NCBI RefSeq assembly: GCF_030732985.1
Contig: NZ_JASHJX010000019.1
Span: forward strand, 1-64,000
Direction of reading: 5' to 3'
Length of the DNA stretch: 64,000 nt
Source: Nioella sp. MMSF_3534
GTDB lineage: Bacteria > Pseudomonadota > Alphaproteobacteria > Rhodobacterales > Rhodobacteraceae
The notes below the pieces were generated by a model that worked only from the letters and a program-made list of their open reading frames with translations, had not been told where the DNA came from and made no database searches. Shown here piece by piece: positions 35,261 to 44,051 of the stretch. A program made the translations under genes and the position numbers. Every line of letters begins with the position of its first letter. The stretch's first letter is position 1.

Positions 35261-36289
35261 ATGAATATCTCGCCCCGTATTATTGCCATTGCGACCATCG
35301 GATTGGGTGCGCTGACCTTTGGCGCGCTGATGACCGAGGCGCGTTCCTCCAACATCCGCCCGCTGAACGTGGAAACCATGCGAGAGCTGATCCAGGGCCA
35401 GGCAAGCGCAGAGCCCGAGGTAACGGTTCTGACATCCGCCAGCACCGGATCAAACGGGGCCAATACCCCGATTGAGACCCCGGCCCCGGCCCTTGCCCTG
35501 CCGGTGGAGGCACCGGAAGCGCCTGTCTTGCCACAGCCCCAACGGCTCGCTCAGGCATCGGAAGCCACCACCACCATGACCGATCAGGCGCTCAGCCCCT
35601 TCGGCCTTCCCTGCGGCCTGACCGTCAGCACCTCGGCCAGCGAAGGCGCCGTCGTGGCTCTCGATATCATGGACCCCTGCCAGCCCCATTCGCGGGTGAT
35701 TATCGAGCATTCCGGTCTGAACCTGACGGGCCGGACCGATGTGATGGGCCTGTTGACCATGGATGTGCCGGTCTTTGAAAACCCGGCCTTCTTCACCGTC
35801 CGCATGCCCGATGGTGCCAGCGACTCCTCGCTCGCCATCGTGCCGGATCTCGACAGCTACTACCGTGTCGGCCTGCAGTGGAACGAAGATCGCGCGCTGG
35901 AACTGCACGCGATGGAATTCGGCGCAACCTATGGCGATCCCGGTCATATCTGGCTGGATCACGCCGGCAGCGTCGACCGCGCCGTAGCCGGTGAAGGCGG
36001 GTTCGTCATGCAGGTGGGAAGCGCCGATGTCGAAAACCCGATGCTGGCGCAGATCTATTCCTTCCCGCGCGACACGCTGGATGGAAACGGCAATGTCCGC
36101 CTGTCCATCGAGGCCCCGGTGACCGAGGCAAATTGCGGGCAGGATACGCTGGCCCGCACTCTGGAACTGGAAGAAGACGGGCGCGTTGCCGTCATCGAGC
36201 TGACCTTCACCCTGCCCGACTGTGACGCTGTGGGTGACTATCTGGTGTTGCAAAATCTGCTGCATGACCTGAGAGTCGCATCAAACTGA
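35261..36289 (+). CDS. Membrane-anchored hypothetical protein
   Basis: No family recognised. The 342 residues begin with a hydrophobic anchor or signal (about 5-26, IIAIATIGLGALTFGALMTEA), then a Pro/Ala-rich linker (about 60-110) and a beta-rich periplasmic domain with cysteines near residues 120, 140 and 285-320. The pattern (VVALDIMDPCQPHSRVII, GLNLTGRTD) resembles no domain I can name. It lies 21 bases before the PstS-OmpA fusion gene, so the two are probably one operon and may work together. Confidence 0.7.
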   Translation: MNISPRIIAIATIGLGALTFGALMTEARSSNIRPLNVETMRELIQGQASAEPEVTVLTSASTGSNGANTPIETPAPALALPVEAPEAPVLPQPQRLAQASEATTTMTDQALSPFGLPCGLTVSTSASEGAVVALDIMDPCQPHSRVIIEHSGLNLTGRTDVMGLLTMDVPVFENPAFFTVRMPDGASDSSLAIVPDLDSYYRVGLQWNEDRALELHAMEFGATYGDPGHIWLDHAGSVDRAVAGEGGFVMQVGSADVENPMLAQIYSFPRDTLDGNGNVRLSIEAPVTEANCGQDTLARTLELEEDGRVAVIELTFTLPDCDAVGDYLVLQNLLHDLRVASN

Positions 36290-36310
36290 TCTTCACCGGC
36301 ACCACGCTTC

Positions 36311-37873
36311 ATGATTGTTCAAGTCAGGGCGGCCGTTTTGGCCGCTCTTACCGTTTTGATGACGACCTGCTTCGCCTCCGCCCAGGATGTGGAGCTTCGC
36401 TCGCTCGACGGATCGGTGGAATTGTCCGGCACGATCATAGGGTTCGACGGCGAATACTACCGGATCGACTCGATCTTCGGGCCGTTAACCGTCAATGCAC
36501 AGGGCGTCACCTGTCGCGGCCCCGGCTGCCCGGATTTGCAGAACTACGTGGCCGAGGTGCGGTTCATGGGGGCACCGGTGATTGCCGAACAGCTGTTCCC
36601 GGCGCTGATCGAACGCTTCGCCGCTGCCCGTGACATGACCGTCCGGCGGCAGATCCTTGCGGAAAACCGCTCGCTCTTCGCCCTGATGCGCGGGGAGGAT
36701 GAGGTGCTCGCCGCCCGGTTCTACGTGACCTCGACCACCACCGATGCGGGACTTCAGGCGCTGCTGGACCGCGACACCGATGTCGCCTTGGCGCTGCGGG
36801 AACCCGATGAGGCCGAGGAAGACGCCGCAGAAGCCGCCGATCAGGGCGATCTGTCCATGGTCGCCCGCAGCCGCGTTTTGGCACTGGATGCATTGGTGCC
36901 GCTGGTCGCGGCCAGCAACCCCGTCGATGCCCTGTCGCTGGAGGATCTGGCCCGCATCTTCGCAGGCGAAATCGGCAATTGGCAGCAGATCGGCGGCCCG
37001 GACGCCCCGATTGCGCTGCACCTGATGGATCCCGAAAGCGGCCATGCGCAGGACGTCGCGGCGCGGGTCATGTCGCCTTTCGGGCTGAACGCCAGTGACC
37101 GCGCTGAACGGCATAGCGACGCCACCGACCTTGCCGACGCCGTGGCCCGCGACCCCTATGCCATCGGCATCGGGCGCTTTTCCCGCACCGGCAATGCCCG
37201 TATGCTGCCCCTGCGCGGCGCCTGTGGCTTCGTTCAGCACGCCACGGCAAGCAGCCTGAAATCCGAAGACTATCCGCTGACCGCGCCTTTGCTGATGTAC
37301 CTTCCGGTTCGGCGCATGCCGCAACTGGTGCGCGATTTCATGCGGTTCTTCGAAAGTGCCGAGGCCGACCGGGTGATCCGCCGCCTTGGCTTCGTCAATC
37401 AGGGGATCACCCTGCAACCGCTGGCCACACAGGGGGAACGGCTGGCCAATGCCGTGATCGCAGCCGGGGAAGAGATTGCGCTGGAGGATCTGCAAGAGCT
37501 TGTCACCGCCATGTCCGGGGCGGAACGGCTGTCAACAACGCTGCGGTTCGAGGAAGGCACGACCGAGCTTGACCCACAGTCCCTGTCAGCAGTGTCGCGG
37601 CTGGCGCGGGCGATTGAAGGGGGGGCCTTTGATGGGCGCGAACTGGTGTTCGTAGGTTTCTCCGACGGGCAGGGCAGTGCCGGGGCCAATCTGCGCCTGT
37701 CACGCGGGCGGGCCGAAGCGGTGCGCCTGGCCGTCATCGCCGCTGCGGAAGAGGGCGACCTGAACCGCGTCACCTTGCGAGTCGCGGGGTTCGGCGAAGC
37801 GCTGCCCATGGCCTGCGACGACAGCGAGGGAGGGCGCGCGGTGAACCGGCGTGTCGAGGTCTGGCTGCGCTGA
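36311..37873 (+). CDS. PstS-like periplasmic protein fused to an OmpA domain
   Basis: The 520-residue protein has a signal peptide (about 1-24, ending FASAQ). A phosphate-binding (PBP-like) region at about 75-370 carries the family-like LSLEDLARIFAGEIGNWQQIGG and MRFFESAEADRVIRRLGF. A C-terminal OmpA-type peptidoglycan-binding domain spans about 415-520 (TLRFEEGTTELDPQSL, ending NRRVEVWLR). The fusion would tie a substrate-binding domain to the wall. No ABC-transporter genes are adjacent, so binding may serve sensing rather than import. The upstream membrane-anchored protein is the likely partner. Confidence 0.82.
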   Translation: MIVQVRAAVLAALTVLMTTCFASAQDVELRSLDGSVELSGTIIGFDGEYYRIDSIFGPLTVNAQGVTCRGPGCPDLQNYVAEVRFMGAPVIAEQLFPALIERFAAARDMTVRRQILAENRSLFALMRGEDEVLAARFYVTSTTTDAGLQALLDRDTDVALALREPDEAEEDAAEAADQGDLSMVARSRVLALDALVPLVAASNPVDALSLEDLARIFAGEIGNWQQIGGPDAPIALHLMDPESGHAQDVAARVMSPFGLNASDRAERHSDATDLADAVARDPYAIGIGRFSRTGNARMLPLRGACGFVQHATASSLKSEDYPLTAPLLMYLPVRRMPQLVRDFMRFFESAEADRVIRRLGFVNQGITLQPLATQGERLANAVIAAGEEIALEDLQELVTAMSGAERLSTTLRFEEGTTELDPQSLSAVSRLARAIEGGAFDGRELVFVGFSDGQGSAGANLRLSRGRAEAVRLAVIAAAEEGDLNRVTLRVAGFGEALPMACDDSEGGRAVNRRVEVWLR

Positions 37874-37876
37874 TCG

Positions 37877-38743
37877 CTATTCCGCGGCGGATAGCGGTTG
37901 TTTCAGCACCTGCTGCGGGGGCCGTCCAAACCGGCGCGAAAATTCACGGCTGAACTGCGCAGGGCTTTCATAGCCCACGGCATAGCCGATCTGCGTGACC
38001 GATTGCGTGCCCTCTTCCAACAGGCGGAGCGCCTCTGACAGGCGCACATCCTTCTGGAACTGCAACGGTGTGGTTCCCGTCAGCGCCTTGAAATGCTGAT
38101 GGAAGGCCGATTGTCCCATCCCGGCCTCTCGTGCCAGGTCGGGCAGGCGCTGGGGTTGCGCATAATTGCGCCGGATCAGGGACGCGACGCGCGCGATCCG
38201 GCTTTCCTGACTGGTGGGCGACAGCAGCCGACGCAGCATCCCCCCGGCGGGCGACATGAGCAGACGGTAGTGCAGTTCGGTCAACAGCAAGGGGGTCAGG
38301 ACCGTGTCATCGGCAGACCCCGGTTCCAGTGCAAGCAGCCGTTCAAGCGTATGCAACAGGGCCTTGTCGGCAACGGCAGAGCGCATGACCCCGGTTCCGG
38401 CGGAATCCGGCGATGGACGATCCGGCAGGCTGTCCGCAAGCGACCGGATCCGCGCCAGGTCAATGGGCATGATCAGTGCCAGATACGGCGCTCGTATGAT
38501 CCGGGCCGTTACCGGCGTATCATGGGATACGACCAGCATGTCCCCTTCCGCAAGATGTACGGTGCCCTTGTGGCTTGTCGTTTCTTTCGATCCTTGAAGG
38601 ATCAGGCAAATGACGGGGTTGTAGACACTGGCCTCAATGAGCCGTGGTTGCGACTCTTTCACGGGGAAAACGCCCTCCGGAAGCGCCCGTTGATCGGTAC
38701 TTTTCAGTTTCTGAATAAGGGAATCAAGCCCTGTCTCTCGCAT
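37877..38743 (-). CDS. AraC-family transcriptional regulator
   Basis: Regulator of 288 residues with an N-terminal AraC_N-type sensing domain (about 20-180, with VYNPVICLILQGSKETT) and a C-terminal double helix-turn-helix (about 190-285, with ARLLE-like and QFSREFSRRFGRPP motifs). The ATG at 38743 has a GAGGAGG site; a longer start is less likely. It is divergent from an aldo/keto reductase, its probable target. Inducer unknown. Confidence 0.92.
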   Translation of the reverse strand: MRETGLDSLIQKLKSTDQRALPEGVFPVKESQPRLIEASVYNPVICLILQGSKETTSHKGTVHLAEGDMLVVSHDTPVTARIIRAPYLALIMPIDLARIRSLADSLPDRPSPDSAGTGVMRSAVADKALLHTLERLLALEPGSADDTVLTPLLLTELHYRLLMSPAGGMLRRLLSPTSQESRIARVASLIRRNYAQPQRLPDLAREAGMGQSAFHQHFKALTGTTPLQFQKDVRLSEALRLLEEGTQSVTQIGYAVGYESPAQFSREFSRRFGRPPQQVLKQPLSAAE

Positions 38744-38791
38744 TGTTCGGCCTCCTCGCCCCATCATGGCAGACTATGCAGGGCCTTGGTA

Positions 38792-38818
38792 CAAATTCTG
38801 CAACATTCGCAGGATTTG
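38792..38818. promoter_or_regulatory. Candidate AraC-type operator
   Basis: Inverted repeat CAAATTCTGC-N7-GCAGGATTTG with nine of ten positions pairing, midway between the divergent AraC and reductase genes. In addition ACAAATT occurs directly at 38791 and again at 38819. Either arrangement could bind the AraC-type regulator. Confidence 0.45.
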
Positions 38819-38895
38819 ACAAATTGTTCGGATTATCAGGCAAGCTCGGTTTTCAACGCGCCCATATGGTCACCTCAACAAAGAGGAGACCTGAT

Positions 38896-39819
38896 ATGAC
38901 ACCCCTCCCGTCACGCTTTGCACTTGGTGACATCCACATACCCGCCGTCGGCTTTGGCACATACCTGATTGCCGACGATGACGCGGCGGGCGTGGTGCCC
39001 GATGCGATTTCTGTCGGCTACCGCCATATCGACACGGCAGCCGGCTATCACAACGAGACCGGAGTCGGGGCCGGAATTGCCGACGGGATCGCCCGCGCAG
39101 GTCTGTCCCGCGACGACCTGTTCGTGACAACCAAACTCTGGCCCGGGAATGCCGCGTGGGGAGATCCGCCGAAGGGGTATGACGAAACGCGCGCGGCCTT
39201 CGAGGCCAGCCGAACGGCGCTCGGTCTGGATGTGATCGACCTCTACCTGATCCATGCGCCCTCTGGTGCGGACAAGCGGGTGGAACAATGGCAGGCGCTG
39301 TGCGACCTGAAGGCCGAGGGGGTGGTGCGGGCCATCGGTGTCAGCAACTATACCGAGGCACATATCGAAGAAATCCGCGCCGCTGGTCTGCCACTGCCAG
39401 AGGCGAACCAGATCGAACTGCACCCATGGTCGCAGAAGCCCGATCTTGTAGCCTTCCTGAGGGCCGAGAACATCCTACCGATCGCCTATAGCTCTCTGGT
39501 TCCGCTGTCGACCTGGCGGGCAGAGCCGGGGCAGAACTCTGCCAAGACGGAAGAGATGAAGGCCGACAGCCAAAGCGCAGAGTCGCCCTTCAAGACGATG
39601 GCTGCCCGCTACGGCGTCTCCGAAGCGCAACTGCTGCTGCGATGGGGCGTGCAAAGCGGGTATCCCGTTCTGCCAAAAAGCACGAATGTGGATCGCATGA
39701 GGCAGAACCTCGATCTGTTCAGCTTCGAGATTTCGCGGCAGGACATGGACCTGATGGCCGCGATGGACCGGGGCGACGGGGTGGCCTGGGCAACGGGCGA
39801 TCCGCGCGAGATGGGGTAG
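38896..39819 (+). CDS. Aldo/keto reductase
   Basis: NADPH-dependent reductase of 307 residues with the family TIM-barrel pattern. Catalytic tetrad residues are visible: D and Y in HIDTAAGYHNE, K in VTTKLWPGN and H in YLIHAPSG. The substrate loop follows and the C-terminus is close to VLPKSTNVDRMRQNLDLF. Start from the AAGAGGAG site before ATG 38896. Divergent AraC regulator suggests stress-induced or substrate-induced expression; substrate unknown. Confidence 0.93.
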   Translation: MTPLPSRFALGDIHIPAVGFGTYLIADDDAAGVVPDAISVGYRHIDTAAGYHNETGVGAGIADGIARAGLSRDDLFVTTKLWPGNAAWGDPPKGYDETRAAFEASRTALGLDVIDLYLIHAPSGADKRVEQWQALCDLKAEGVVRAIGVSNYTEAHIEEIRAAGLPLPEANQIELHPWSQKPDLVAFLRAENILPIAYSSLVPLSTWRAEPGQNSAKTEEMKADSQSAESPFKTMAARYGVSEAQLLLRWGVQSGYPVLPKSTNVDRMRQNLDLFSFEISRQDMDLMAAMDRGDGVAWATGDPREMG

Positions 39820-39879
39820 GCGCGGGGCGTTTGCCCCCGCTGTTCTTCAGCCGGGCCATTCAGGTCCGGCAGAAAGACC

Positions 39880-40167
39880 TCAGATGAAATAGACCGCGTT
39901 GTTGCGGATCAGGATTTCTGCGGCGAAGAGGCCAAGGATCACGATCAGCGGCGCAAGGTCCAGCCCGCCCATGTCGGGCAGGCGGCGGCGGATCGGGCCG
40001 TAGATTGGCTCCAACAACTGGTTCAAGCCGCGCCAGATCTGCGCCACCAGCGGCTGGTGCATGTTCAGGACACCGAAATTGATCAGCCAGCTCATGATTA
40101 TATGGGCGATGATGATGAACTTGGCGACGCTGATCAGCATCAAGAGGATCTGAATGATCGACAGCAT
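39880..40167 (-). CDS. YggT-family membrane protein
   Basis: Small integral membrane protein of 95 residues with two YggT repeats (about 1-35 with LLMLISVAKFIIIAHIIMSW, and about 70-95), plus the conserved ILEPI/RRLPDMGGLDLAPLIV segment. Function unclear; homologues have been linked to division and osmotic or protein-insertion processes. A start further upstream is not supported. It is convergent with the aldo/keto reductase. Confidence 0.88.
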   Translation of the reverse strand: MLSIIQILLMLISVAKFIIIAHIIMSWLINFGVLNMHQPLVAQIWRGLNQLLEPIYGPIRRRLPDMGGLDLAPLIVILGLFAAEILIRNNAVYFI

Positions 40168-40309
40168 GGCGGGCGCTTTCCTTTGCTCGAAACCAGCCCA
40201 CAGGTAAGGGGGAGGGTCCGCATTGGCAAGGGCGTGACGCAACGGAGCCTGTTGACCCCGGGGCCGGGCGGGTTTCTGTGGCGCTGTCTGCCGATTCAGG
40301 GTTTGTCCG

Positions 40310-40840
40310 ATGTATCCCTTTGCCCGCATGGTCTATCAGCTGGCGGTGACCCGCAACGCTCCGCCCCTGCCGGTGACCGGAACCCATGTCAGCCATCATC
40401 GATGTTGGCCCTGGGATATCGACCTGTGGATGGAGCTGAACAACGGGCGCACCCTGACAATCTATGATCTTGGCCGCATCCCGCTGGCGCGGCGGACCGG
40501 GCTGGTTGAGCTGCTGCGCAAACAGCGCTGGGGGCTGACCATGGCGGGGGCCTCGGTGCGCTACCGGGCGCGGATCCGGGCCTTTGAACGGGTCGAGATG
40601 CTGAGCCGGGTGGTCGGCTGGGATGACCGGTTCATCTATCTGGAACAGAGCATGTGGAAGGGGCAGACCTGCTGCAACCAGATCGTCTATCGCTCTGCCG
40701 TGACGGATCGCAACGGGATCGTCCCAATGGACCGGGTGGCAGAGGCGTTGGGGATCGACCAGCAATCACCGCCCCTGCCCGACTGGGTGCAGGCCTGGAT
40801 TGACGCGGACGCCGTCAGACCCTGGCCGCCTGCAAGGTAA
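40310..40840 (+). CDS. Hotdog-fold acyl-CoA thioesterase-like protein
   Basis: Protein of 176 residues with a single hotdog-like region. It starts MYPFARMVYQLAV and contains WDIDLWMELNNGRTLTIYDL and AFERVEMLSRVVGWDDRFIYLEQ, resembling THEM-type or 4HBT_2 thioesterases. It probably hydrolyses acyl-CoA, but no catalytic residue can be fixed by eye. No good ribosome site is visible. It precedes the MFS gene by about 70 bases. Confidence 0.75.
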   Translation: MYPFARMVYQLAVTRNAPPLPVTGTHVSHHRCWPWDIDLWMELNNGRTLTIYDLGRIPLARRTGLVELLRKQRWGLTMAGASVRYRARIRAFERVEMLSRVVGWDDRFIYLEQSMWKGQTCCNQIVYRSAVTDRNGIVPMDRVAEALGIDQQSPPLPDWVQAWIDADAVRPWPPAR

Positions 40841-40909
40841 TCTGCCTTTTTCATTGCCAAACGGGGGGAATGGCTGAATTCTGCCCGCAAGGGGACATGA
40901 GGGCAGCAC

Positions 40910-42277
40910 ATGGCAGAGATCTCAACACGCAAGCGTATCTGGGGCTGGTATTTCTTCGACTGGGCCAGCCAACCCTATAACACGCTGATGCTGACCTTCA
41001 TCTTTGGTCCCTATTTCGGGCAGACCGCCGCCGAGGCGCTGATGGCAGGCGGCATGACCGAGCAGGCCGCCGAGGCCGAAGCGCAGGCGCTGTGGGGCTA
41101 CGGGCTGACCATTGCCGGGGTGATGATTGCCGTACTGGCGCCGATCCTTGGCAGCGTGGCGGATACATCGGGCCGGCGGATGCCGTGGATCTGGCTGTTC
41201 TCCGTGCTCTATGTCGTGGGGGCCTGGGGTTGCTGGTACACGGCCCCACAGGATTTCTCGACCACCTGGGCGCTGGTGTTTTTCGGCATGGGTCTGATCG
41301 GGATGGAGTTCGCCACGATCTTCACCAATGCCTATCTGCCGACCATGGGCCCGAAAGAGGAACTGGGCCGGATTTCCGGGTCCGGCTGGGGTTTTGGCTA
41401 TATCGGCGGGGTGGTCGCGCTGGCGATCATGCTGGTGGTGTTCCAGGCAGGCGATAACGGGCTGACCATGGCCGGGATCGAACCGCTTCTGGGCCTCGAC
41501 CCCGCAACCGGGGCCGATACCCGCGTGGTCGGGCCGCTGACGGCGCTCTGGTATGCGGTGTTCATGATCCCGTTCTTCCTGTGGGTAAAGGAAGCCCCCC
41601 CGCATGAGGGCGCCCATTACCGGATCGGCGAGGGGTTGAGGGAGCTGTGGCACACCATCAAGGGACTGCCGCGCCATCCCAGCTTGCTGGCCTATCTGGG
41701 CAGTTCGATGTTCTACCGCGACGCGCTCAACGGAATGTATACGTTCGGCGGGATCTACGCGCTTGGCGTGCTGGACTGGTCGATCATGGAGGTGGGGATC
41801 TTCGGCATTCTCGCCGCCATCTCGGGCGCGGTCTTTGCATGGATCGGTGGGCTGGCCGACCGCAGGTTCGGGCCGATGCCGGTGATCGTGGTGTGCTGCG
41901 TGGTGCTGATTTTCACCGCCTGCCTGATCGTCGGCCTGTCGCCCGAGGCCGTGTTCGGGATGCCGGTGGCCGAGGGGTCGTCGCTGCCCGATCAACTGTT
42001 CTATGTCGCCGGTCTGCTGATCGGTGCGGCGGGTGGGGCCATTCAGTCGGCCAGCCGCAACATGCTGACCAAGCAGGCCAATCAGGAACGCATGACCGAG
42101 GCGTTCGGCCTTTACGCCCTGTCGGGCAAGGCCACGACCTTCCTCGCGCCGTGGCTGATTGCCATCACGACCGACATCACCAACAACCAAAGGCTTGGGG
42201 TCACGCCCCTGATTGCGCTATTCTGCCTGGGATTGGTTATGTTGATTTGGGTAAAGCCCAACGGAGAAAGCGCCTGA
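40910..42277 (+). CDS. UMF1-family (Atg22-like) MFS transporter
   Basis: Multi-pass membrane transporter of 455 residues, about 12 segments, with the UMF1/Atg22 signature start (RIWGWYFFDWASQPYNTLMLTF) and SASRNMLTKQANQERMTEAFGLYALSGKATTF-like loop (shown as separate parts). Substrate unknown; relatives export amino acids or unidentified compounds. It is coupled to mepA by an overlap of one base (TGATG). Confidence 0.88.
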   Translation: MAEISTRKRIWGWYFFDWASQPYNTLMLTFIFGPYFGQTAAEALMAGGMTEQAAEAEAQALWGYGLTIAGVMIAVLAPILGSVADTSGRRMPWIWLFSVLYVVGAWGCWYTAPQDFSTTWALVFFGMGLIGMEFATIFTNAYLPTMGPKEELGRISGSGWGFGYIGGVVALAIMLVVFQAGDNGLTMAGIEPLLGLDPATGADTRVVGPLTALWYAVFMIPFFLWVKEAPPHEGAHYRIGEGLRELWHTIKGLPRHPSLLAYLGSSMFYRDALNGMYTFGGIYALGVLDWSIMEVGIFGILAAISGAVFAWIGGLADRRFGPMPVIVVCCVVLIFTACLIVGLSPEAVFGMPVAEGSSLPDQLFYVAGLLIGAAGGAIQSASRNMLTKQANQERMTEAFGLYALSGKATTFLAPWLIAITTDITNNQRLGVTPLIALFCLGLVMLIWVKPNGESA

Positions 42278-43200
42278 TGCTACGACGCGCCCTGTTTGCC
42301 GGATTTTGTGCGATTGCCTTGTCCTCCTGTGCGGGGGACAGCCCGGACCCGCCCTTGAACCAGGAACAGCGCGTGACGCTTTCCACCATGAGCGCGACCC
42401 CGGCGCGGCGGCTGTTCGGCCACTTGCTGGATTCATCCGACGGGCAGGCGCGGGTCTATGGCGGCTATGCGCGGGGCTGTATCCAGGGGGCGGAGGAGCT
42501 GCCCGAAACAGGCCCGACCTGGCAGGCCATGCGGCTCAGCCGTAACCGCAACTGGGCGCATCCCGAGATGCTCGATTTCGTGCAGGACCTGTCCCGCTTT
42601 GCAGCGACCCTGCCGGGGTGGGAGGGGCTCTATGTTGGTGACATGGCGCAGCCGCGTGGCGGGCCGATGCTGACCGGGCACGCCAGCCACCAGTCGGGGC
42701 TGGACGCCGATATCTGGATGCTGCCGCCCGACCGGCTGGACCTGACCGAAGCAGAGCGCGAGAGCCTGTCGTCGATCTCGACCCGCCGGGCGCGAGGGGC
42801 CTATGTGGGCGAGAACTGGACCGAACAGCACTGGCACCTGCTGCGAGAGGCAGCGAGCGATCCGCGCGTGGCGCGTATTTTCGTCTTTCCCGGCGCCAAG
42901 GTCTGGATGTGTGACAATGAAACCGGCGACCGGTCCTACCTGCGCCAGATCCGACCCCTGCATGGGCATCACTATCATTTCCACGTGCGCCTGCACTGCC
43001 CGGACGGGTCGCCCGATTGCGTCGAACAGGTCGCGCCGCCGCCCGGCGATGGCTGCGACGAGGCGCGGGCCTGGCAGCGCAATATCCTCAATCCGCCGCC
43101 CCCGCAGCCCGATCCGAACCGTCCGCCCCCCGTGCGCGGGGAAATCATGCTGAGCGATTTGCCGAACCAATGCAGCCGCGTTCTGGTCAGCTCGCCCTGA
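42277..43200 (+). CDS. mepA: Penicillin-insensitive murein DD-endopeptidase
   Basis: Periplasmic LAS-family endopeptidase that cleaves D-Ala-mDAP cross-links. The 307-residue protein begins with a signal or lipoprotein peptide (FCAIALSSCAG, lipobox-like), then shows the MepA zinc ligands and signature residues: GHASHQSGLDADIW and HGHHYHFHVRLHC. Length is slightly long owing to a Pro-rich C-terminus. It overlaps the MFS stop by one base and extends 31 bases into the next gene. Confidence 0.92.
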   Translation: MLRRALFAGFCAIALSSCAGDSPDPPLNQEQRVTLSTMSATPARRLFGHLLDSSDGQARVYGGYARGCIQGAEELPETGPTWQAMRLSRNRNWAHPEMLDFVQDLSRFAATLPGWEGLYVGDMAQPRGGPMLTGHASHQSGLDADIWMLPPDRLDLTEAERESLSSISTRRARGAYVGENWTEQHWHLLREAASDPRVARIFVFPGAKVWMCDNETGDRSYLRQIRPLHGHHYHFHVRLHCPDGSPDCVEQVAPPPGDGCDEARAWQRNILNPPPPQPDPNRPPPVRGEIMLSDLPNQCSRVLVSSP

Positions 43201-44051
43201 CGGCGGCGCTGGCCGCGGGGATTACCCTCACCGCTTTTGCGCAGGAACCGGGCGTGCTCGGGGCCTTTGCGATCCGGTCCGATCATGAACTGGTCGGTGG
43301 GCTGTCGGCGGTGGAAATCACCGATGGTGGTGCCGGACTGGTGGCGCTGTCGGATCGCGGGGCGCTGATCCGGGGGCAGATCACCCGCGACGGGGCCGGA
43401 CGCGTGGTGGCGCTGGCCCTGGCCGAGCCGGAGCTGCTGAATGCAAGGGACGGCTATCGCGGGGGCCGGGCGGCGCGGGACAGCGAGGGGCTGGCGATTG
43501 CGGAAGATGGCCGGATGTTCCTGTCGTTTGAGGGTGATCACCGCGTCGTGCTGCATCACGCCCATGGCGACACGATCCTGCCGGCAGCAGAGGGGTTCGC
43601 CGTGTTGCAGCCCAATGCCTCGCTGGAGGCGCTGGCGGTGGATGCGGACGGGACGCTCTACACTCTGCCGGAACGGTCGGGCGATCTGGATCGGGATTTC
43701 CCGTTGTTTCGCTATGCCAACGGGGCGTGGGACGAGAGCTGGACCATCCCGCGCGAGGGGCGGTTTCTGCCGGTTGGGGCGGATTTCGATGACCGGGGCC
43801 GGTTTTTTCTGCTGGAGCGGGATTTCAGCTTGCTCTTTGGATTTGCCAATCGCATCCGCCGCTTCGAGGTGACGGCGGAGGGCATGATCGGGGGCGATGT
43901 GGTCTGGCAATCGCCCCATGGCGGGTTTTCGAACCTCGAAGGGCTGAGCGTCTGGCGTGACGGGCAGGGCAGGCTGGTGGCCAGCATGGTATCGGACGAC
44001 AATTTCAGCCCGATCCTGCCGACGGAGCTTGTGGAAATCATCCTGGAGTGA
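43170..44051 (+). CDS. Exported phytase-like beta-propeller esterase
   Basis: Exported protein of 293 residues: signal peptide (about 1-24, ending TAFAQE) then a phytase-like propeller pattern (GGLSAVEITDGGAGLVALSD, ARDSEGLAIAEDGRMFLSFE, GGFSNLEGLSVWRDGQGRL), matching the 'esterase-like activity of phytase' family. Substrate unknown. It starts within the mepA 3' end in another frame, so translation is coupled, and its own end overlaps the convergent LysR gene by 14 bases. Confidence 0.8.
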   Translation: MQPRSGQLALTAALAAGITLTAFAQEPGVLGAFAIRSDHELVGGLSAVEITDGGAGLVALSDRGALIRGQITRDGAGRVVALALAEPELLNARDGYRGGRAARDSEGLAIAEDGRMFLSFEGDHRVVLHHAHGDTILPAAEGFAVLQPNASLEALAVDADGTLYTLPERSGDLDRDFPLFRYANGAWDESWTIPREGRFLPVGADFDDRGRFFLLERDFSLLFGFANRIRRFEVTAEGMIGGDVVWQSPHGGFSNLEGLSVWRDGQGRLVASMVSDDNFSPILPTELVEIILE

